From PWND01 sp964614525 (lineage in GTDB: Bacteria > Bacteroidota > Bacteroidia > Bacteroidales > UBA7960), in the NCBI GenBank assembly GCA_964614525.1, contig CAZTPA010000028.1, forward strand, positions 1-36,806: DNA of 36,806 nt, written 5' to 3'. This document shows positions 1 through 7,733 of this stretch, one piece after another (positions within the stretch are counted from its first letter, which is position 1; every line of letters begins with the position of its first letter). The translations under genes and the position numbers were made by a program. A model generated the notes under the pieces. It worked only from the letters and a program-made list of their open reading frames with translations, ran no database searches and was not told where the DNA came from.

Positions 1-113
1 GGGTCCACACTATGCCACCGCCCAATCTGCGCATCATAAAACCTCGCCCCGTAATCATACCAATTCATTCCACATAAGTCGTTATAAAGCTCACTTCTTT
101 TTTTTTGACGGTA
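1..113 (-). pseudogene. RHS core C-terminal fragment (truncated by window edge)
   Basis: Read on the minus strand, this gives an RHS repeat-associated core signature: NWYDYGARFYDAQIGRWHSV followed by DP. That is the conserved end of the RHS shell just before the variable toxin tip. The frame is closed upstream by a TAG at 114-116, only a few codons before the conserved part, and no usable start codon lies between, so it cannot be translated independently. It follows directly after the stop of the small membrane-protein gene at 91-435, as expected of an orphan RHS-CT module stacked behind an immunity gene. The rest of the module lies outside the window. The identification rests on the visible motif; the orphan-module interpretation is inference. 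Confidence 0.75.
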
Positions 114-435
114 CTAAAATAATAAAAAATAGAGAAAAAACGATGAGAGTAAAGCCCAAATAACTTATTCTATCAGTTAATGCAGTTCTGATTACTATAC
201 CAATACCAGATGATATACTAATAACAAAAAACATTGCAAATATAAATCTCCAAAAGTTCCCTGTAAAAATCATTAATCTATATTTTACAAAAAAAGCAAT
301 AAATATTACAAAGAATGATGCATAGAAACTAGTTTTGTACATTTCTTCAATCGCTGGCTCAAATGGATTAAAATAGATCAATACAACTATTAGAGAAATT
401 AACCCTAATGAGCTTAATATAAATATCTGCTTCAT
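91..435 (-). CDS. Small four-helix membrane protein, possible RHS-associated immunity protein
   Basis: A 114-residue protein of unknown family. Four hydrophobic stretches are visible, roughly residues 4-22, 36-50, 62-82 and 92-109. It ends in a short basic tail (KKKK), which suggests an inner-membrane protein with a cytoplasmic C-terminus. It starts 4 bases after the stop of the lipoprotein gene at 440-1033 on the same strand and is probably co-transcribed with it. It sits between two RHS core fragments, the usual place for an immunity gene. A membrane-embedded immunity protein would fit an effector acting on the inner membrane. No homology is recognised, so the immunity role is inferred only from context. 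Confidence 0.6.
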   Translation of the reverse strand: MKQIFILSSLGLISLIVVLIYFNPFEPAIEEMYKTSFYASFFVIFIAFFVKYRLMIFTGNFWRFIFAMFFVISISSGIGIVIRTALTDRISYLGFTLIVFSLFFIILVPSKKKK

Positions 436-439
436 TTTA

Positions 440-1033
440 TTAGTTTTTACATTCTTCTTTTGTTAATCTCATTACATCACTACTCGTAGTTATTGCCCAT
501 CTGTCATCATAAAAATAAACCCAATCAGTTTTATTTTTAATTTCAGTTAATGACGTATAAAGTCTATATTCAGAAAATAATTTAACAAAAGCCTCTTTAT
601 TTTTTATATACAATAATTTCGCATATTCGTATTGTCTATTTCTGCAACGATATAATTCAAAAGAAACAAATATGTCTTTTAGAATAACTAAACTTGTTGT
701 TTTTTTCTTTGGGAAAGAATTTCGTATTATATTTTTCAAATCCGGTTCAAGTTTAATAGTTTTTCTTAAAAATTTTTTATCATGATATTTTTCATCATAA
801 TCAAATGTAAAAAAAACAAAATGGTTTGTTGAGTTTGAAATAGTGATACTATGCATAGTAAAAGTATCTGTAATAAGCTCATTAACTAAATAAAATATAT
901 TTAGTAATTCATTACTATGTAATTTTATTGCTTCTTCCCCGTATTCAATTATTTCTTCATCATTATAAATATTGCAAGATGAAATATTTATTGCTAGGAA
1001 TATGACCAACAATATTTTGTAAAACTTACTCAT
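440..1033 (-). CDS. Lipoprotein, candidate immunity protein of the RHS-tip module
   Basis: A 197-residue protein with a clear lipoprotein signal: a positively charged start, a hydrophobic stretch and a lipobox ending ISSC with the lipidated cysteine at residue 20. The mature part is rich in charged and aromatic residues, with no family I recognise. The gene begins 7 bases after the stop of the RHS-tip ORF (1041-1943) and is followed within 4 bases by the 114-residue membrane protein. Its position directly after a toxin-like tip is that of an immunity gene. A lipoprotein would protect in the periplasm or at the outer membrane. The signal peptide and lipobox are seen directly; the immunity role is inferred. 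Confidence 0.65.
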   Translation of the reverse strand: MSKFYKILLVIFLAINISSCNIYNDEEIIEYGEEAIKLHSNELLNIFYLVNELITDTFTMHSITISNSTNHFVFFTFDYDEKYHDKKFLRKTIKLEPDLKNIIRNSFPKKKTTSLVILKDIFVSFELYRCRNRQYEYAKLLYIKNKEAFVKLFSEYRLYTSLTEIKNKTDWVYFYDDRWAITTSSDVMRLTKEECKN

Positions 1034-1040
1034 TATATCA

Positions 1041-1943
1041 TTATTTTACAGTATTAGTATAAATTGTAGCTCCTTCTTTATCAATATAAAATGTAATAGC
1101 ATTTTGTGTATCAATAACCTCACCTGAATTATTCACAACATTGATAATTATTGATATTTGGTTATCCTCAGAAAAATCAAAATTTGCCATTATTGAACCG
1201 GAATTTTCATTTGCAATACTCATAGAATTAATAATTGAATCTTCAAAATTCCCTAAGTCATTTAAATTAGTGGCAAAAACAGCATTATCTGTACCTATCA
1301 TTGAAATTGCTGCTCCTATTCCAACCCCAAATGATGCACCTAAATTATTTTCTCCTAAACTAATGCTTCCAGAGAACATTTTTCCTATATCAACACCAAT
1401 AGAAGCGGCATCATTATTGCTTCCAGAAAGTTCAGTAACGTTTGATTTATTATGAAAAGTTAGTCCGCAAGAAATCGTTGCAGCAGCACCTAATACAACA
1501 TTCCCAGAACTTACACCTTTATAAGATGGACCTCCAAATACTGAAGACAAATCTGCTGCACCACCACCTCTGCTAATAATTCCAATATTGCCTTTGGGAT
1601 CGAATGCTATACCTGCTGAATTGCTTGCTCCTGCTCCAGCAAAAATTCCTAATCCAATACCTGCTTTACCAATAACAGATTGTTCAATTGTATAACCTGT
1701 TGTTTTTGCAATCACCATTTGAGGCCATAATAATGTTTTCATAGCATTAACGATAGGTCCTTCTCCATTATAATCTATATATAGTATCGGATTATCCGCT
1801 GCATACACATACGGTGATTGAAAACTGTATTGTTCCGCAAGTGGGTCAACAGAATGAAAACGAGCTATTTGCGGATTATAAAACCGTGCCCCGTAATCAT
1901 ACCAATACCCCTTTATATTGCCATCGTAATCAAAGAACTTTAA
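1041..1943 (-). CDS. Orphan RHS core end fused to a glycine-rich C-terminal (toxin-like) domain, no start codon
   Basis: The open frame runs from just after a TGA at 1944-1946. Its first ~60 codons are RHS core: GYWYDYGARFYNPQIARFHS, then VDPLAEQYSFQSPYVYAADN and the NP..Y.D.NG boundary. The remaining ~240 residues form a glycine/alanine-rich domain with segments such as GKAGIGLGIFAGAGA and GASFGVGIGAAISM. It resembles no nuclease, deaminase or ADP-ribosyltransferase tip that I know. No ATG precedes the core; the only plausible internal start is a GTG at 1806-1808 inside a conserved core motif, so the module is probably silent unless recombined onto a full-length rhs gene. It begins immediately after the upstream lipoprotein stop, and an immunity-like lipoprotein follows. 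Toxin activity is inferred from architecture only. Confidence 0.7.
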   Translation of the reverse strand, partial: LKFFDYDGNIKGYWYDYGARFYNPQIARFHSVDPLAEQYSFQSPYVYAADNPILYIDYNGEGPIVNAMKTLLWPQMVIAKTTGYTIEQSVIGKAGIGLGIFAGAGASNSAGIAFDPKGNIGIISRGGGAADLSSVFGGPSYKGVSSGNVVLGAAATISCGLTFHNKSNVTELSGSNNDAASIGVDIGKMFSGSISLGENNLGASFGVGIGAAISMIGTDNAVFATNLNDLGNFEDSIINSMSIANENSGSIMANFDFSEDNQISIIINVVNNSGEVIDTQNAITFYIDKEGATIYTNTVK

Positions 1944-2503
1944 TCAACTTCAAAATCCAGGTTGATACGTTTCCACTCCATACCTGCGTGGGTGATGTAC
2001 TTTATAATACCGTGTTCCTCTTGCCAGTATATCACTTTTGGGTATTCAGGTTTTGCTTTCGGATGAGAAGTGTCAAAAACATATATGCTATCCACATTGT
2101 ATTTCCATACTTCTTCTTTCATATCATAAAAAAGAATCGAACCGAATAAATAGCTAACATAAAGTGATGTTCTATTTCGATCCTTTATTAGTCCAACTAA
2201 ACTATTAATAGTAGATATTTTCTCTTCTGGATTTCTACCATAATAAACATCGCCCAATATTGGTCTAAAGAAACCTTCGTACGAAAGAAATGGATTGCAT
2301 TCAATATGCCTAATTCTCTTCCCTATGATATATGTGGTGTCAATTTTCCCACATTGGGACTTAAAAATCAATGTATCTCCAACGTCATAAACGTTTAGCC
2401 ACTTTATTTCCTCTTTGGTGAAACGAGCCTTTACCCAGCAACAACCACTCAATAGGATTGAGGATGTTAGAATAATCAATACTGGTTTAATATATCTTAA
2501 CAT
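1940..2503 (-). CDS. Lipoprotein, candidate RHS-associated immunity protein
   Basis: I place the start at the ATG at 2501-2503 (MLRYIKP...). This gives a 187-residue protein with a standard lipoprotein signal and a lipobox ending LLSGC at Cys20. The longer frame from 2602 would put ~33 non-signal residues in front and overlap the preceding gene. The mature part (FTKEEIKWLNVYDVGDTLIF near its start) is of no family I recognise. Its stop codon (1940-1942) abuts the start of the RHS core fragment in another frame, so an RHS module has been stacked directly behind it. This suggests it is the immunity partner of a preceding tip, of which only the 100-residue ORF at 2514-2816 may remain. Function is inferred from position. 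Confidence 0.6.
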   Translation of the reverse strand: MLRYIKPVLIILTSSILLSGCCWVKARFTKEEIKWLNVYDVGDTLIFKSQCGKIDTTYIIGKRIRHIECNPFLSYEGFFRPILGDVYYGRNPEEKISTINSLVGLIKDRNRTSLYVSYLFGSILFYDMKEEVWKYNVDSIYVFDTSHPKAKPEYPKVIYWQEEHGIIKYITHAGMEWKRINLDFEVD

Positions 2504-2513
2504 AATGCCATTA

Positions 2514-2816
2514 TTAATATACATAAAAAGGAATGTTTTGTTCTTCTGCAAATCGCCTCCAATCATCAACCCATGTATCAATCGAATGCCCAGCTCTACC
2601 ACCCTTATAACTCTCTCTTTCTACCCCCCATTTAGCACCTTCTATAAGTTGATAATCGGAATCTAACCAACGAGCTAACCCAACTGAAGAAATCCAATCA
2701 CTCATGGTTGAAAACTGGAATCCTGGAATTCCATCTGGGTGACTAAATTGATTAGGTTGATCAGGTGCAATATACACTACAAACTCTAATAGATTATTAT
2801 ATTTTGGGTGCTTCAT
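2514..2816 (-). CDS. Unrecognised 100-residue protein, possibly a toxin-tip remnant
   Basis: A 100-residue ORF starting at the ATG at 2814-2816; an in-frame stop lies only a dozen codons upstream, so no longer form exists. The sequence has a tryptophan-rich C-terminal third (TWVDDWRRFAEEQNIPFYVY) and a central block SDWISSVGLARWLDSD. There is no signal peptide or membrane segment. It lies 10 bases upstream of the lipoprotein gene at 1940-2503 and could be its cognate effector, the remnant of an RHS C-terminal domain that lost its core, or an independent small protein. I recognise no family. Confidence is moderate that it is coding, low for any role. Confidence 0.45.
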   Translation of the reverse strand: MKHPKYNNLLEFVVYIAPDQPNQFSHPDGIPGFQFSTMSDWISSVGLARWLDSDYQLIEGAKWGVERESYKGGRAGHSIDTWVDDWRRFAEEQNIPFYVY

Positions 2817-2914
2817 TAAAGTTTGTTGTTTTCTGCTGGATTTGCTGATTTAGTTTGTAAATATAAGAATTTTATCTTCTTCCTTTTCTCTTAGATAAAA
2901 AAGTAACAAAAAAT

Positions 2915-2937
2915 TCAAGGCTTCAGATTTTTACCGA
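2915..2937 (+). repeat. Left copy of imperfect 23-bp direct repeat
   Basis: Matches 3342-3364 at 20 of 23 positions (shared pattern TCA.GGC.TCAGA.TTTTACCGA). The two copies lie about 430 bases apart and enclose the GC-rich hairpin element. Confidence 0.5.
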
Positions 2938-3019
2938 CTAGGAAAAGCTGGTTTTAAACAAGCTTTCTTAATTTCAACGAGATTGCCTTCGGCGAGCTCG
3001 CGGAAAACTTGGTTCTTCA

Positions 3020-3135
3020 CTTCGTTCAGAATGACAGCAAGCTTTATTAAGGGAGGAAGGGGAAAAAGGGCGGCGCAGCCGCCCTTTTTCCCCTTTATTA
3101 TCAATGCTTTACGTGTCATCCTGAGCGTAGCGAAG
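3020..3135. repeat. REP/MITE-like element with inverted ends and a GC-rich hairpin
   Basis: The left end 3020-3036 (CTTCGTTCAGAATGACA) is an imperfect inverted copy of the right end 3114-3135 (begins TGTCATCCTGAGCG, ends AGCGAAG). Between them is a perfect 16-bp hairpin, 3059-3074 with 3078-3093, loop GCA, made of GGGGAAAAAGGGCGGC and its complement. The GC content is far above the surrounding sequence. Short intergenic repeats with this end motif recur in many bacterial genomes from memory; the family name is not certain. Confidence 0.65.
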
Positions 3136-3341
3136 GATCTGGATGTTCGGCGCTTCGGCCGAAAGGAATATCCAGCTTCCGTAGGAATTGAATACTTCCG
3201 GATTCTTATGGTTTCGGTTGCCGGGCATGCACACCGATCTATTCAGGCATAGGTGGTTTATTACAAAAGGTAATTAATATTCAATCATTTCATCAGCATG
3301 CAATATTGCAAATATTCCTGCCAGACAATTATTAGGTGCTT

Positions 3342-3364
3342 TCATGGCCTCAGAGTTTTACCGA
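3342..3364 (+). repeat. Right copy of imperfect 23-bp direct repeat
   Basis: Partner of 2915-2937, with three mismatches over 23 bases. It could be a footprint of an insertion or duplication at the edge of the RHS region. Confidence 0.5.
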
Positions 3365-3446
3365 TACGGAGTCTTAGTGAACTCAGACCCGTCGGGAAAA
3401 CTATGCAGCCTTGATTTTTTTGTTTCATATTTGTCTTAACACAAAA

Positions 3447-3515
3447 ATGAAGAAAATATACTTAAAAAGCTTTTTCTGCTTTTTATTGCCGGACGAATTG
3501 AAGCATAAAAAATAG
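3447..3515 (+). pseudogene. Possible decapitated signal-peptide gene remnant
   Basis: ATG followed by 21 codons (MKKIYLKSFFCFLLPDELKH, then KK and stop). It reads like the beginning of an exported protein's signal peptide that ends abruptly. A sequence containing TATTTG lies about 20 bases upstream and could be a promoter remnant. It may equally be chance. Confidence 0.2.
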
Positions 3516-3584
3516 AAATATTGAGAAGACCCCGTTACAGGTTCACAATTTTATTTGTTAGTGGCAGTAAAACCTTAATAAAAA

Positions 3585-6026
3585 TTACAGACCTTCCTCA
3601 CCACCATTCATGTCATCCAATTGTTCACCATTTTGTGGCCGGCCTTGTCTTTGACGATAATTATTAATCCTGAAGGATGCCGTTAGTGTTATTATTGGAG
3701 TATCAGGAGCCCAGTTGCTATATGTATAAAAATTTGTTCCTTCATATATGTATTCTCGCCCCATTGTGCTAAAAACATCACGTGCTTGCAATGTTAATGA
3801 TAACGCATTTTGGAAAAAGTCTTGTTTGATGGCTAAATTTACCATGTAAAAGTCACTTCTTCTTCCTTGTGCCATAATTGTAGGACTGTAATACATTCCC
3901 ATAATCTGCAATCTTGTGTTTCTTGTAATCTTGATATTGTTGTTTATCCTTGAATTCCAGTTAAAACTTGATGCCGAGAAATCTTCTCCATTTAGTTCCC
4001 CCTCTAATTGGTAATCATAGATATTTCCCATTAAATCAATATTCCACCAACTAAATGCTTCGAAGTTGAACATTATTTCTGTACCCAAAGAATAGTCTTT
4101 TCCTACATTTGCAAATGTTGTTAACAAAACATTATCATAGTTTTCAAATACGCTGCGCACTCTCTCAATTTTATTATGTGTAACTCTGTAATATAAATCC
4201 AGTGAAAAAACATTTCTGTCAAATCTGTTTTGATAACTTATTTCATATGAGTCAATATACTCAGGAATTAAGTCCGGGTTTCCTATTCTTACACTATATG
4301 CATCACTCCAAGTATAAAAAGGCTCAAGATACCAACCCCTAAGTCTTTGTAAACGACGAGTGTAGCTGGTCATCATTTGTTGCTCATGAGGAAGCTTGTA
4401 TGATAAATGTAATGTCGGATATAAATCCCAGCGTGTCAATGGAAACTCCTCTGTTTCTCCTACTAAATCAATAAAGCGGTCTGTATATTCTCCTCTCAAA
4501 CCAAGCTGATAACCGAGATTCTCATATTCACCCGAAAAAGTAGAATAGGCAGCATGTATGTTGTTTTTATATTCAACATTTTTTGTATAAAGGTCTTCTA
4601 AAACAAAATCTGAAATATCTGTGTCATACAGGTACATATCATTGCTTTCCTCTGAGGAACTAATTCTCGATTGGTATCCGGCCTCTAACTTTTGATTATC
4701 ACCGACAGGCAAAGTATAATCAAGTAAAACAGTATATCTGCTTCCCGGGCCATGTTCCAATGATTTCTGTCCGCTTTGGATAATCTCATTTGCATCATAT
4801 AAATAGTTTAAAGAGAAGTCTTCAAAATCTCTTTGAGAAAGAACTACTTGTGCCAATATATTATGATCTTCACTGTCAAAAGTTTTCTTATAATCCAGAT
4901 TTATGGTGTGAGAAAATCCACCTCTGTGACCTTCTTGAAAGCTTGAATATTCTAAGGGTTCAGGGTTTGCAGATGTCCATTCTTCGTATAATAAGTTGTT
5001 AATCCATTCACTTTTTCTGTCACCCATTCTGTAACTCATACTGAGGGTGTTTTTGGGATTTATGTTAAAATCAAAACCGGCTCTTAATCCCCAGGAATAG
5101 CCCCCTCTTTCAAAATCACCGCTACCATATAAAAATGTTGTATCGGTTTGAAAAGTTTCATTACGACTATTTCTTTCGCCTGTCATACCTCTTTGATTAT
5201 AGTCGAGCCCGAGAAAATAATTAAATCTTTCTTTTCTGTAATTTATTAAGAAATCACCTCCATAACGATTATGAGTGCCTGCGCTGGCATTGATAACACC
5301 ACTTAATCCCTGTAGTTTTTGCTTTTTCATAACTATATTTATAATTCCGGCAACACCATCGGGATCAAATTTTGCTGATGGATTTGTAATAATTTCTATG
5401 TTTTCTATTTGACTGGCAGGAATTTGATTCAGCAAATCATTGGCGTCTATTATGCTAGGTTTCCCATCAATTAGAACTGTAAAACTGGAACTTCCTCTTA
5501 GACTCACATCTCCTTCAATACTTACGGTAATTGAAGGAATGTTTTCCAAAACATCAACCGCTGTTCCCGATGCTGATGCATGTTGCTGACTTACATTAAT
5601 CACTTTTTTGTCGATTTTGTATGTCATTGTTGGCCTGTCAGCAGAAATAACAACCTCTTCAAGAGATGCATCTGTTGGGTCAACGAATATTTTTCCCGTA
5701 TTTATTGTTTTTTCCTCTGAGCTTAATTCTATATTGTCAATCACTTTAGTTTCATAACCAATAAATGTAACTTCCAAGCGAAAAACATCATAATCAATGT
5801 CTGTTAAACGGAAAAACCCGTTCTCATCGCTTATTGTTCCTGTTACTAAAGAGTTGTCTGATGCTTTAAATAAAGTAACTGTGGCATACTCCAATGGTTG
5901 TTCGGTGAATGAATCATATACTAAACCCTTAATTGTGCCTTTGGCAAGTAGTGCCTCTGTCTCTTCGGCTATTGTATTTAATGAAAAAAGAACTGTTAAT
6001 ATTGATAGAAAAAAAGTTTTATACAT
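3585..6026 (-). CDS. TonB-dependent outer-membrane receptor (CarboxypepD_reg + plug + OMP_b-brl_3 type barrel)
   Basis: An 813-residue protein with a signal peptide (MYKTFFLSILTVLFSLNTIA). A carboxypeptidase-regulatory-like domain follows (about 30-115, starting KGTIKGLVYDSFTEQPLEYA). A TonB-box-like segment lies near 122-132 (LEEVVISADRP). The plug domain covers about 140-235, with SLRGSSSFTVLIDGKP and the IENIEIITNPSAKFDPDGVA signature. A long beta-barrel runs to the C-terminus with many alternating aromatic strands. This fits the outer-membrane beta-barrel family of Bacteroidota TonB-dependent proteins. No SusD partner is adjacent, so the substrate (peptide, siderophore or metal) cannot be named. 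The last ~20 residues are a hydrophilic tail rich in Q, N, G and E. It is divergent from the MFS gene at 6248 and transcribed alone. Confidence 0.92.
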   Translation of the reverse strand: MYKTFFLSILTVLFSLNTIAEETEALLAKGTIKGLVYDSFTEQPLEYATVTLFKASDNSLVTGTISDENGFFRLTDIDYDVFRLEVTFIGYETKVIDNIELSSEEKTINTGKIFVDPTDASLEEVVISADRPTMTYKIDKKVINVSQQHASASGTAVDVLENIPSITVSIEGDVSLRGSSSFTVLIDGKPSIIDANDLLNQIPASQIENIEIITNPSAKFDPDGVAGIINIVMKKQKLQGLSGVINASAGTHNRYGGDFLINYRKERFNYFLGLDYNQRGMTGERNSRNETFQTDTTFLYGSGDFERGGYSWGLRAGFDFNINPKNTLSMSYRMGDRKSEWINNLLYEEWTSANPEPLEYSSFQEGHRGGFSHTINLDYKKTFDSEDHNILAQVVLSQRDFEDFSLNYLYDANEIIQSGQKSLEHGPGSRYTVLLDYTLPVGDNQKLEAGYQSRISSSEESNDMYLYDTDISDFVLEDLYTKNVEYKNNIHAAYSTFSGEYENLGYQLGLRGEYTDRFIDLVGETEEFPLTRWDLYPTLHLSYKLPHEQQMMTSYTRRLQRLRGWYLEPFYTWSDAYSVRIGNPDLIPEYIDSYEISYQNRFDRNVFSLDLYYRVTHNKIERVRSVFENYDNVLLTTFANVGKDYSLGTEIMFNFEAFSWWNIDLMGNIYDYQLEGELNGEDFSASSFNWNSRINNNIKITRNTRLQIMGMYYSPTIMAQGRRSDFYMVNLAIKQDFFQNALSLTLQARDVFSTMGREYIYEGTNFYTYSNWAPDTPIITLTASFRINNYRQRQGRPQNGEQLDDMNGGEEGL

Positions 6027-6079
6027 AATTAAATTTTGTTGAGTTTTGTTTTATAATATTTTTTGGGGTGCAAAAAAAA

Positions 6080-6108
6080 TAAATATAAATGAATTATATT
6101 GTGTCAAA
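6080..6108 (-). promoter_or_regulatory. Putative Bacteroidota-type promoter of the TonB receptor gene
   Basis: On the minus strand, TTTG (6105-6108) is followed after 17 bases by TATATTTA (6080-6087), one mismatch from the -33 TTG / -7 TAnnTTTG pattern. It lies about 55 bases upstream of the start codon. Confidence 0.4.
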
Positions 6109-6200
6109 TGTTTTTTTATGAATATATTAACATTCTTTGCTGCCAAATGTTTTCTTAATAAATTACAATAAAATATGAAATTTCTTGAATTTTAATATGT

Positions 6201-6208
6201 TATATTTG
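6201..6208 (+). promoter_or_regulatory. Putative -7 box of the MFS gene
   Basis: TATATTTG matches TAnnTTTG exactly and lies 40 bases upstream of the ATG at 6248. No clear -33 TTTG is seen at the normal distance. Confidence 0.4.
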
Positions 6209-6247
6209 ACTAGGAAAAACATGAAAGTTTAATTTTTTTAGATTGAT

Positions 6248-7618
6248 ATGAGTTTTATATCAGAAAAGAAAGCGGCTTTGATTGCTGCAACTCTTGCGTC
6301 ATTTCTTACGCCTTTTATGGTTTCTGCAGTTAATATTGCTTTGCCTTCCATTGGAAAAGAATTTGCCATGGATGCAGTTCTTTTAAATTGGGTCGCAACT
6401 TCCTATCTTCTTGCAGCAGCAATGTTTCTTGTTCCCTTTGGTCGCCTGGCCGATATATTAGGAAGGAAGAAAATTTTTATTTACGGCATTCTTATTTATA
6501 CTGTATCTTCCTTTTTTGCGGGGTTTTCAAATTCAGCACTAATGTTGATTGCCTTTAGAGCACTGCAAGGATTTGGAAGTGCTATGATTTTTGGTACCGG
6601 AATGGCAATACTTACATCAGTATTTCCTCCAAATGAAAGGGGAAAAGTTTTGGGAATTAATGTTGCTGCTGTATACATCGGACTTTCTTCCGGACCATTT
6701 TTGGGTGGTTTTTTAACAGAATATTTAGGTTGGAGAAGTATTTTTTTCGTAAATGTACCTGTTGGTTTTATTGTTGTAGCTTTTGTTATTTATAAATTGA
6801 AAGGCGAATGGGCAGAAGCTAAAGGTGAAAAATTTGACTTATTTGGTTCATTAATTTACTGCATTTCACTCATAACATTAATGTATGGCTTTTCTTTACT
6901 TCCCAATCTTAATGGTTTCTGGTTGGTTTCGGCAGGTCTTTTCGGTTTGCTGATTTTTGTTATTTGGGAAAATAAAGTAAAAAGCCCTGTTTTGAATATT
7001 AGTCTTTTTAGAAATAATAAAGTTTTTGCATTTTCCAATATAGCAGCACTTATTAATTATAGCGCAACCTTTGCTGTCGCTTTTTTGCTAAGTCTTTATT
7101 TGCAATATACTCATGACTATAGTCCCCGCGATGCTGGTTTAATCCTCATTGCACAGCCTCTTATAATGGCTGTTTTTTCTCCTTTTGCAGGCAAATTGTC
7201 AGACCGAATTGAACCACGCGTAATTGCCTCAGTTGGAATGGCCTTGGCTTGCCTGGGATTAGTGTTTTTTGCTTTTTTGAATGAAAACAGCTCCTTGCTA
7301 TTTATTATTAGCGGATTAATTATTCTTGGATTCGGATTTGCGTTTTTTTCTTCTCCCAATACAAATGCTGTAATGAGTTCAGTGAAAAAAAAGCATTTCG
7401 GAATTGCAGCAGGAACCCTTGGCACTATGAGGCTTACCGGCCAAATGTTTAGCATGGGCGTGGTTATGATTGTGTTTTCATTATATATAGGAAGAGTGCC
7501 AATCTCACCGGCAAACTATTCTTTGTTTCTTTCAGGGACAAAAACCGCATTTATCATTTTTGCTGTGCTTTGTTTTTTTGGAGTTTTCTTTTCTTTATAC
7601 AGAGGAAAGCTTAGATAA
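6248..7618 (+). CDS. MFS transporter, DHA2 (EmrB/QacA-like) drug-exporter family
   Basis: A 456-residue polytopic membrane protein with about 13-14 hydrophobic segments. The N-terminal half shows the family's landmarks: NIALPSIGKEF after helix 1, motif A-like GRLADILGRKK (65-75), RALQGFGSAM in helix 4, motif C around GLSSGPFLGG (145-154), and GWRSIFFVNVPVG (161-173) typical of DHA2 members. It probably exports drugs or other small hydrophobic compounds by proton antiport; the substrate cannot be told from sequence. It stands alone, divergent from the TonB receptor, and is followed by pncB after about 115 bases, so it need not be in the NAD-salvage operon. Confidence 0.9.
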   Translation: MSFISEKKAALIAATLASFLTPFMVSAVNIALPSIGKEFAMDAVLLNWVATSYLLAAAMFLVPFGRLADILGRKKIFIYGILIYTVSSFFAGFSNSALMLIAFRALQGFGSAMIFGTGMAILTSVFPPNERGKVLGINVAAVYIGLSSGPFLGGFLTEYLGWRSIFFVNVPVGFIVVAFVIYKLKGEWAEAKGEKFDLFGSLIYCISLITLMYGFSLLPNLNGFWLVSAGLFGLLIFVIWENKVKSPVLNISLFRNNKVFAFSNIAALINYSATFAVAFLLSLYLQYTHDYSPRDAGLILIAQPLIMAVFSPFAGKLSDRIEPRVIASVGMALACLGLVFFAFLNENSSLLFIISGLIILGFGFAFFSSPNTNAVMSSVKKKHFGIAAGTLGTMRLTGQMFSMGVVMIVFSLYIGRVPISPANYSLFLSGTKTAFIIFAVLCFFGVFFSLYRGKLR

Positions 7619-7656
7619 TTTGCAAGTGTGAATTTATTATTATACTTTACTTTGAA

Positions 7657-7688
7657 TTTGTTTGTAAATTAGATGTTTGCTATCTTTA
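7657..7688 (+). promoter_or_regulatory. Putative promoter of pncB-pncA
   Basis: TTTG (7657-7660), 20-base spacer, TATCTTTA (7681-7688), one mismatch from TAnnTTTG. It lies 45 bases upstream of the ATG at 7734. Confidence 0.4.
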
Positions 7689-7733
7689 GAGTTAATATTG
7701 CAATTTTTAGATATAACTTATTTTTGTCATTCA

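Larger units (their letters stand above)
2817..3584. other. Gene-poor repeat-bearing intergenic region
   Basis: About 770 bases lie between the RHS tail and the TonB-dependent receptor gene. The open frames seen on both strands (62 and 89 codons) overlap each other across a GC-rich inverted repeat and have no credible coding character. Contents that can be supported are a repeat element with a perfect hairpin (3020-3135), an imperfect 23-bp direct repeat (2915-2937 and 3342-3364) and a short possible gene remnant (3447-3515). This looks like a junction between the RHS island and the conserved chromosome. Confidence 0.6.

Noticed and set aside
80..90. GTTATAAAGC resembling an attC R' box
   Set aside because: It is part of the RHS core coding sequence and has no partner arm nearby.
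1141..1455. 104-codon plus-strand frame
   Set aside because: It is antisense to the RHS tip, which has clear family motifs on the other strand.
2931..3252. Open frames of 62 and 89 codons on opposite strands
   Set aside because: They exist only because a GC-rich inverted repeat lacks stops on both strands.
7677..7733. TTG start extending pncB by 19 residues
   Set aside because: The added residues are not part of the family N-terminus and cover the likely promoter; the ATG at 7734 fits better.
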